Origin: Bacillus sp. T33-2
GTDB taxonomy: Bacteria > Bacillota > Bacilli > Bacillales > Cytobacillaceae
Assembly: GCF_002860205.1 (NCBI RefSeq)
Contig: NZ_PGVB01000003.1
Coordinates: 1 to 64,000, forward strand
Direction of reading: 5' to 3'
Length of the DNA: 64,000 nucleotides
In this document: positions 60,367 through 64,000 of the stretch, piece by piece
Numbering within the stretch: the first letter of the stretch is position 1
Layout of the letters: every line of letters begins with the position of its first letter
Made by a program: the position numbers and the translations under genes
The notes under the pieces: generated by a model
Databases searched by the model: none
The model's input: the letters and a program-made list of their open reading frames with translations, nothing else
Told to the model about the DNA's origin: nothing

Positions 60367-60953
60367 TTATTTGAATAGCCAGGAATAGTCATGCAGAACT
60401 GCGTGGTAACTATAACTGGGTGTTCCTTCTAACTGAATGATGCTGATGTCACTGTTTCCAATTATTTGCCGTGTTAAAAAGTCGTAAACAAAATTTGGAA
60501 TTGTCGCTGCTATGAGTGAACCAGTTTTTAAATCACATACATTAATGTGATTGCCGCGCTTAGAATCACTAGCAAAAGTGGATTTAAACCGTTGATAAAT
60601 ATATGTGAAAAGGCAAAGAAAAAGCTGGACACCAAAAATAATTTTGTTATCGAAAGATGTTTAAAAGTTGCTACCATATAACCTCTGTACATCATTTCTT
60701 CATTCAGACCTACCAGAAACCAGGAAATAGCTGATAGTAAAAACATGGGAATCACATGCGGGTTTGAGAGATAGTTGCTGTTAAACTCTGCCGATACCAT
60801 TTCGGTTTCTGACATGATCATGGTCACCAGAAAAAATAAACCAACAGTTAAAACGGTAGATGAAATCGAAAAAACAGCCTGTGTGCGATCAAGTTTGAAG
60901 TTCATAGTTCTCAGTAAATTAATTAGATCGCCCACTTTTTTTAGAGCAATCAT
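60367..60953 (-). pseudogene. CPBP intramembrane metalloprotease, probably frameshifted
   Basis: The minus-strand reading from ATG 60953 is a membrane protein with the CPBP (Abi/CAAX protease) motifs: NEEMMYRGY, the second-helix histidine in FFFAFSHIF, and LNPLLLVILSAAITLMY. That frame stops at 60528. Shifting one base near 60534 continues as CDLKTGSLIAATIPNFVYDF, which is typical of the last family helix, to a stop at 60367. The most natural reading is one gene with a frameshift. The start is uncertain, since its ribosome site is poor. Remaining sequence 60275-60366 shows nothing. Confidence 0.55.
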
Positions 60954-61014
60954 CTTGATTATTCCATCTCCAAAGAGGGTATTGATTACAAAACCCTTAA
61001 GGAGGTGGCCTTTA

Positions 61015-61170
61015 ATGGCAACTGAGGTATTGTGCAATGTGCAAAATTGTAAATACTGGGCAGAAGGGGACAAGTGTGTTGCCGACTCTATTTTTGTGAT
61101 TGGTGAACGCGGAAGAATAGCTTCCGATGTTGAGGAAACTGCTTGCAAAACCTTTGAACACCGCAAGTAA
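61015..61170 (+). CDS. DUF1540 domain protein
   Basis: Small protein of 51 residues, too short for most gene calls but with a near-perfect ribosome site (GGAGGTGG at 61001-61008). The sequence VLCNVQNCKYWAEGDKCVA shows the spaced cysteines of the DUF1540 family, with a further Cys in ETACKTFEH. The four cysteines suggest metal binding. Function is unknown. It is divergent from the CPBP gene, and a terminator lies about 110 bp downstream. Confidence 0.85.
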   Translation: MATEVLCNVQNCKYWAEGDKCVADSIFVIGERGRIASDVEETACKTFEHRK

Positions 61171-61281
61171 CGCCAAGTAGTTTAAACGGGACGGCCAAAT
61201 AGGAAGAGTTCTATACCTGGGATAGTATAATTAGTATTTAGATCATCTCATGGAATTGATCCACTCAATTGAATATTTGTC

Positions 61282-61327
61282 GGGCGTGTTTTTGATCAAA
61301 CTTTTTTCAAAAACACGCTCTTTTTTT
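61282..61327 (+). terminator. Terminator after the DUF1540 gene
   Basis: 14-bp stem: 61282-61295 pairs with 61307-61320 with one G-T pair, 11-nt loop, seven Ts. The rest of 61171-61420 has no recognised feature. Confidence 0.9.
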
Positions 61328-61420
61328 GTTCGTTTAACAAGGCTGGAAGTTGAATAAACATTATTCCGAATGAAATGCATCAAGTTTCATTTTTTTGTAA
61401 AAAATGTAGCTTGAACACCA

Positions 61421-61470
61421 TTGACCAAATGGGTCAACAAGGATACAATATGATTGACTAATGTGGTCAA
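61421..61470 (+). promoter_or_regulatory. Promoter and twin operators of the TetR-ABC operon
   Basis: TTGACC 61421-61426, a 17-bp spacer and TACAAT 61444-61449 form the promoter. Two 17-bp palindromes overlap it: site 1 TTGACCAAATGGGTCAA (61421-61437) covers the -35, and site 2 TTGACTAATGTGGTCAA (61454-61470) covers the start site. Centres are 33 bp apart. Autorepression by the TetR protein is the likely purpose. Confidence 0.82.
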
Positions 61471-61510
61471 TCTCGATATTCAGTATGACAGAAAAGAGGG
61501 CTGTCCCCTA

Positions 61511-62134
61511 ATGTTTTCGAAATTTTTGAACCTGGAAAAGGAAAAACAAGACCGTATCATAAATGCCGCGATAAAAGAATTTGCCCAGAAGGGATATGAT
61601 AAGGCATCGACCAATGAAATAGTCAAGGAAGCGGGAATATCAAAGGGTTTGCTGTTTCATTACTTTCAAAACAAAAAACAGCTGTTTTTATTTTTATTTG
61701 ATTATTGCTACAACATAGTCGCCGATGAATTTTACAAAAAAGTCGACCTTACTGAAGTGGATTTTTTTAACAGAATACGTCAGTCAGTGAAGATTAAAAT
61801 GGAACTGCTAACGAAATATCCGGAGATCTTTAAATTTATCCAAGAGGCTTATATGGAGGATTCAACCGAAATAAAAACAGAGCTTGAAACAAAGATAGCT
61901 AAGCTGAATGAAATTAATGCCGGAAAAGTTTATGAAGGCATTGATGTTACAAAATTTAGAGATGATATGGCTATTGAAAAAATCTTAAAAATCATAACTT
62001 GGACTTTTGAAAAAATGAGTGATGAGGAGCTTTACAAAGCAAAATTATCACGATCCCACGAAATTGATTATCCAAAAGTCATGATGGAAGCAGAAGATTA
62101 TTTCGAGATATTAACTAAATGTTTTTATAAATGA
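61511..62134 (+). CDS. TetR family transcriptional regulator
   Basis: A 207-residue TetR-type repressor. The helix-turn-helix spans about residues 10-55 (RIINAAIKEFAQKGYDKAS then TNEIVKEAGISKGLLFHYF). The rest is the helical ligand domain, with no recognised ligand. The start at 61511 is chosen because the family begins just before the first helix; the ribosome site (GAGGG) is rather far, about 12 bases. Twin palindromes at its promoter point to autoregulation. The ABC genes follow in the same direction. Confidence 0.92.
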   Translation: MFSKFLNLEKEKQDRIINAAIKEFAQKGYDKASTNEIVKEAGISKGLLFHYFQNKKQLFLFLFDYCYNIVADEFYKKVDLTEVDFFNRIRQSVKIKMELLTKYPEIFKFIQEAYMEDSTEIKTELETKIAKLNEINAGKVYEGIDVTKFRDDMAIEKILKIITWTFEKMSDEELYKAKLSRSHEIDYPKVMMEAEDYFEILTKCFYK

Positions 62135-62184
62135 GACGACGCGCATGACTGTGTCTGAATAAGAAGGAAAAAAGGGGGCTATAA

Positions 62185-63072
62185 ATGATGAACGTAATAG
62201 AAATAAACAACTTAACCAAAACTTACGGCAAGGCAAGGGGAATATCTGATATTAGTTTCAATGTCGGGCAGGGTGAAATTTTCGGGTTCATCGGACCTAA
62301 TGGAGCTGGGAAGTCGACTACGATTCGCACCTTATTATCGCTCATTTACCCAACCAGCGGCAGCGCCACCATTTTTGGGAAAGACTGTATTCGATTTGCC
62401 CCAGAAATAAAAAAGGAAGTTGGCTATTTACCATCAGAAGTTTTTTACTATGACAATATGAAAGTAAAAGAGCTATTAAAATACTCAGCCAGCTTTTATA
62501 AAAAGGATTGCAGTAGGAGAATCAAAGAGTTGGTAGAAATAATGGACTTGGATCTCAATAAAAAAATTGACGACCTTTCCTTAGGAAACAAGAAGAAGGT
62601 AGGCATTGTCCAAGGCCTCCTCCATGAACCGAAACTCATTATTTTAGATGAACCGACGAGCGGGCTTGACCCATTAATGCAGCAAAAATTTTTTGAACTA
62701 TTAAAGGAAGAGAACAAAAAAGGTGCTACAATTCTATTTTCGTCCCACATCCTCAGCGAGGTTCAAAGGTTATGTGACCGTGTCGCCATCATAAAAGAAG
62801 GCAAAATCGTCACGGTAGAAAAAATCAGCACATTACAAGAAAACAATTATAAAAAGTTTAAAATTGAAACCAAATCAGCCTTGGACAAGAATTATTTCCA
62901 ATTCAGCGGGGTCAATAAATTAGAGGTTAAAAATAACGTCACCACCTTTTTATTCAGGGGCAACATCAATACGATGATGAGAAGAATCGCTGAAATTGAA
63001 ATAGACAATCTGTGGGTTGAAGAGCCGGACCTTGAGGAGATTTTTATGCATTATTACGAAAAGGAGGCCTAG
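62185..63072 (+). CDS. ABC transporter ATP-binding protein
   Basis: ATPase of 295 residues from the ABC-2 drug-efflux type (CcmA/NatA-like). Walker A GPNGAGKST is at 37-45, Walker B is LIILDEPTSGLD, and the switch histidine is in FSSHILSE. The signature motif is degenerate, LSLGNKKKVG in place of LSGGQ, as is common in this subfamily. The C-terminal 75 residues are a regulatory extension. The start may be 62185 or 62188. It precedes the permease by 6 bp. Confidence 0.93.
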   Translation: MMNVIEINNLTKTYGKARGISDISFNVGQGEIFGFIGPNGAGKSTTIRTLLSLIYPTSGSATIFGKDCIRFAPEIKKEVGYLPSEVFYYDNMKVKELLKYSASFYKKDCSRRIKELVEIMDLDLNKKIDDLSLGNKKKVGIVQGLLHEPKLIILDEPTSGLDPLMQQKFFELLKEENKKGATILFSSHILSEVQRLCDRVAIIKEGKIVTVEKISTLQENNYKKFKIETKSALDKNYFQFSGVNKLEVKNNVTTFLFRGNINTMMRRIAEIEIDNLWVEEPDLEEIFMHYYEKEA

Positions 63073-63078
63073 GAAACG

Positions 63079-63876
63079 ATGAATATCTTTATGCATGAAT
63101 TGAAAGTGTATCGAAAGTCAACGATCATATGGTCATTGTCATTAATTGTGATCATCATTCTTTTTATGTCGATGTATTCTTCGTTTGCTTCGGATGCAGA
63201 GGAGTTCATAAAAATATTGGAAAATTATCCAGAAGCAATAAAAAACGCATTCGGGTTGAATCAAGAAAATTTCTTTACGATTCTAGGATTCTATAGTTTT
63301 CCAATATCATTTATTACTCTTTGCGCAGCCATCCAGGCGATGATTATCGGCACTTCCATTGTCAGCAAGGAAGCCCGTGAAAAAACAGCGGACTTTTTGC
63401 TAACGAAGCCTGTTACCCGTACGGAAGTTTTGACAGCCAAGTTATTGGCAGCGTTGGTTTCGATTGTCGTGACGTATATCTTTTATTTCGTTGCAGCCAG
63501 CTATGTAGCATTACAGGTCAAGACTGATAATTTTAGCTTGAAAATTTTCTTTTTACTTTCGCTTACCATTTTATTCATTCAACTAATATTCCTGGCTTTA
63601 GGGGTCATCATTTCTGTTATGGTTCAAAAGATCAAATCCGTGCTCACCGTCTCGCTTGCTACCGTTTTTGCTTTCTATTTTTTAGGACTGTTTAGTGATA
63701 CGACCGGCGATGAAGTGAAACGTTATTTTTCTCCATTTAAATATTTCGACACCACCTATATCATGAAACATTCCAGCTATGAAGCATCATTTTTGATTGC
63801 TGGTGCCGTGATTATTATTGTTGCCATTGCAGCCAGTTATGTCGTCTATCTCAAGAAGGATATCCATGCTGTTTAA
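63079..63876 (+). CDS. ABC-2 type permease
   Basis: Membrane permease of 265 residues with about six hydrophobic segments. EAREKTADFLLTKPVTRTEVLTAK is the cytoplasmic segment typical of ABC-2 exporters. It should pair with the ATPase upstream. The substrate is unknown; TetR control suggests a toxic or peptide compound. A second, related permease gene follows, so the transporter may be heterodimeric. Confidence 0.9.
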   Translation: MNIFMHELKVYRKSTIIWSLSLIVIIILFMSMYSSFASDAEEFIKILENYPEAIKNAFGLNQENFFTILGFYSFPISFITLCAAIQAMIIGTSIVSKEAREKTADFLLTKPVTRTEVLTAKLLAALVSIVVTYIFYFVAASYVALQVKTDNFSLKIFFLLSLTILFIQLIFLALGVIISVMVQKIKSVLTVSLATVFAFYFLGLFSDTTGDEVKRYFSPFKYFDTTYIMKHSSYEASFLIAGAVIIIVAIAASYVVYLKKDIHAV

Positions 63877-63921
63877 GAATGCCGGCTTTGCGTGTGGAAG
63901 TTAAATAGAGGGGGTTTGGTG

Positions 63922-64000
63922 ATGAATATATTTTTAAAAGAATTGCGGTCTCATCGAAAATCGCTCATATTTTGGTGTATCGGTGCCTTCCTGATGGTCG
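63922..64000 (+). CDS. ABC-2 type permease, second subunit (partial, cut by window end)
   Basis: The ATG at 63922 has AGGGGG upstream and opens MNIFLKELRSHRKSLIFWC, closely similar to the start of the preceding permease (MNIFMHELKVYRKSTIIWS). Only the first 26 codons are in the window. The two permease genes probably arose by duplication. Confidence 0.85.
   Translation, partial: MNIFLKELRSHRKSLIFWCIGAFLMV

Overview
The window reads as a chromosomal segment of a Bacillaceae bacterium (Bacillus in the broad sense; Mesobacillus/Cytobacillus-like is a guess). It starts inside the 3' end of a 5S rRNA and continues through a block with B. subtilis-like order: yebE-yebG, the twelve-gene purine operon purEKBCSQLFMN-HD, yerA (adenine deaminase family), yerB, yerC, pcrB-pcrA-ligA-camS, gatCAB, a sodium/proline symporter next to tRNA-Pro, dgkB and rlmCD. 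Shine-Dalgarno sites are strong, many starts overlap the previous stop by ATGA or GTGA, and intrinsic terminators are plentiful, all typical of Firmicutes.

Layout. 1-1364: rRNA end, yebEG, then a PurR box pair, a sigma-A promoter and a guanine riboswitch with terminator. 1365-14368: de novo IMP synthesis, interrupted only by a hairpin-rich intergenic repeat between purN and purH. 14431-24707: a small membrane protein, yerABC, and the pcrB-pcrA-ligA-camS group. 24776-34549: accessory metabolic block with rocA, an alpha/beta-hydrolase pseudogene with three frameshifts, a 52-bp tandem repeat array, an ArsR-type regulator divergent from an MFS pump, the glyoxylate shunt (aceB-aceA), yueI and a cupin. 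34667-41045: gatCAB with a structured leader, tRNA-Pro(GGG), putP/opuE and plsY. 41173-44471: methyltransferase, an ANT(6)-like nucleotidyltransferase translationally coupled to an Lrp/AsnC regulator, and a CMD-family gene coupled to an isochorismatase-family hydrolase. 44498-52080: dgkB, two repeat blocks, nicotinate salvage (pncA-pncB), recQ, rlmCD.

From about 52.05 kb the DNA becomes clearly AT-richer and looks accessory. It holds a DUF1456 gene, a YgjP-type metallopeptidase pseudogene with an internal deletion, two methyl-accepting chemotaxis proteins, a formate/nitrite-family channel between them, a frameshifted CPBP protease, a DUF1540 mini-protein, and a TetR-ABC transporter operon cut by the window end. 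The first chemoreceptor has a sigma-D-like promoter and a leader able to form mutually exclusive stems or a pseudoknot. The second sits behind a c-di-GMP-I riboswitch and terminator.

The best candidates for something undescribed are the 52-bp hairpin repeat array (eight units, with a 209-bp higher-order duplication), the 21-bp TTACCGGGA repeat family present at two loci just after terminators, the structured leader of the first chemoreceptor, and the folded leader ahead of gatC.
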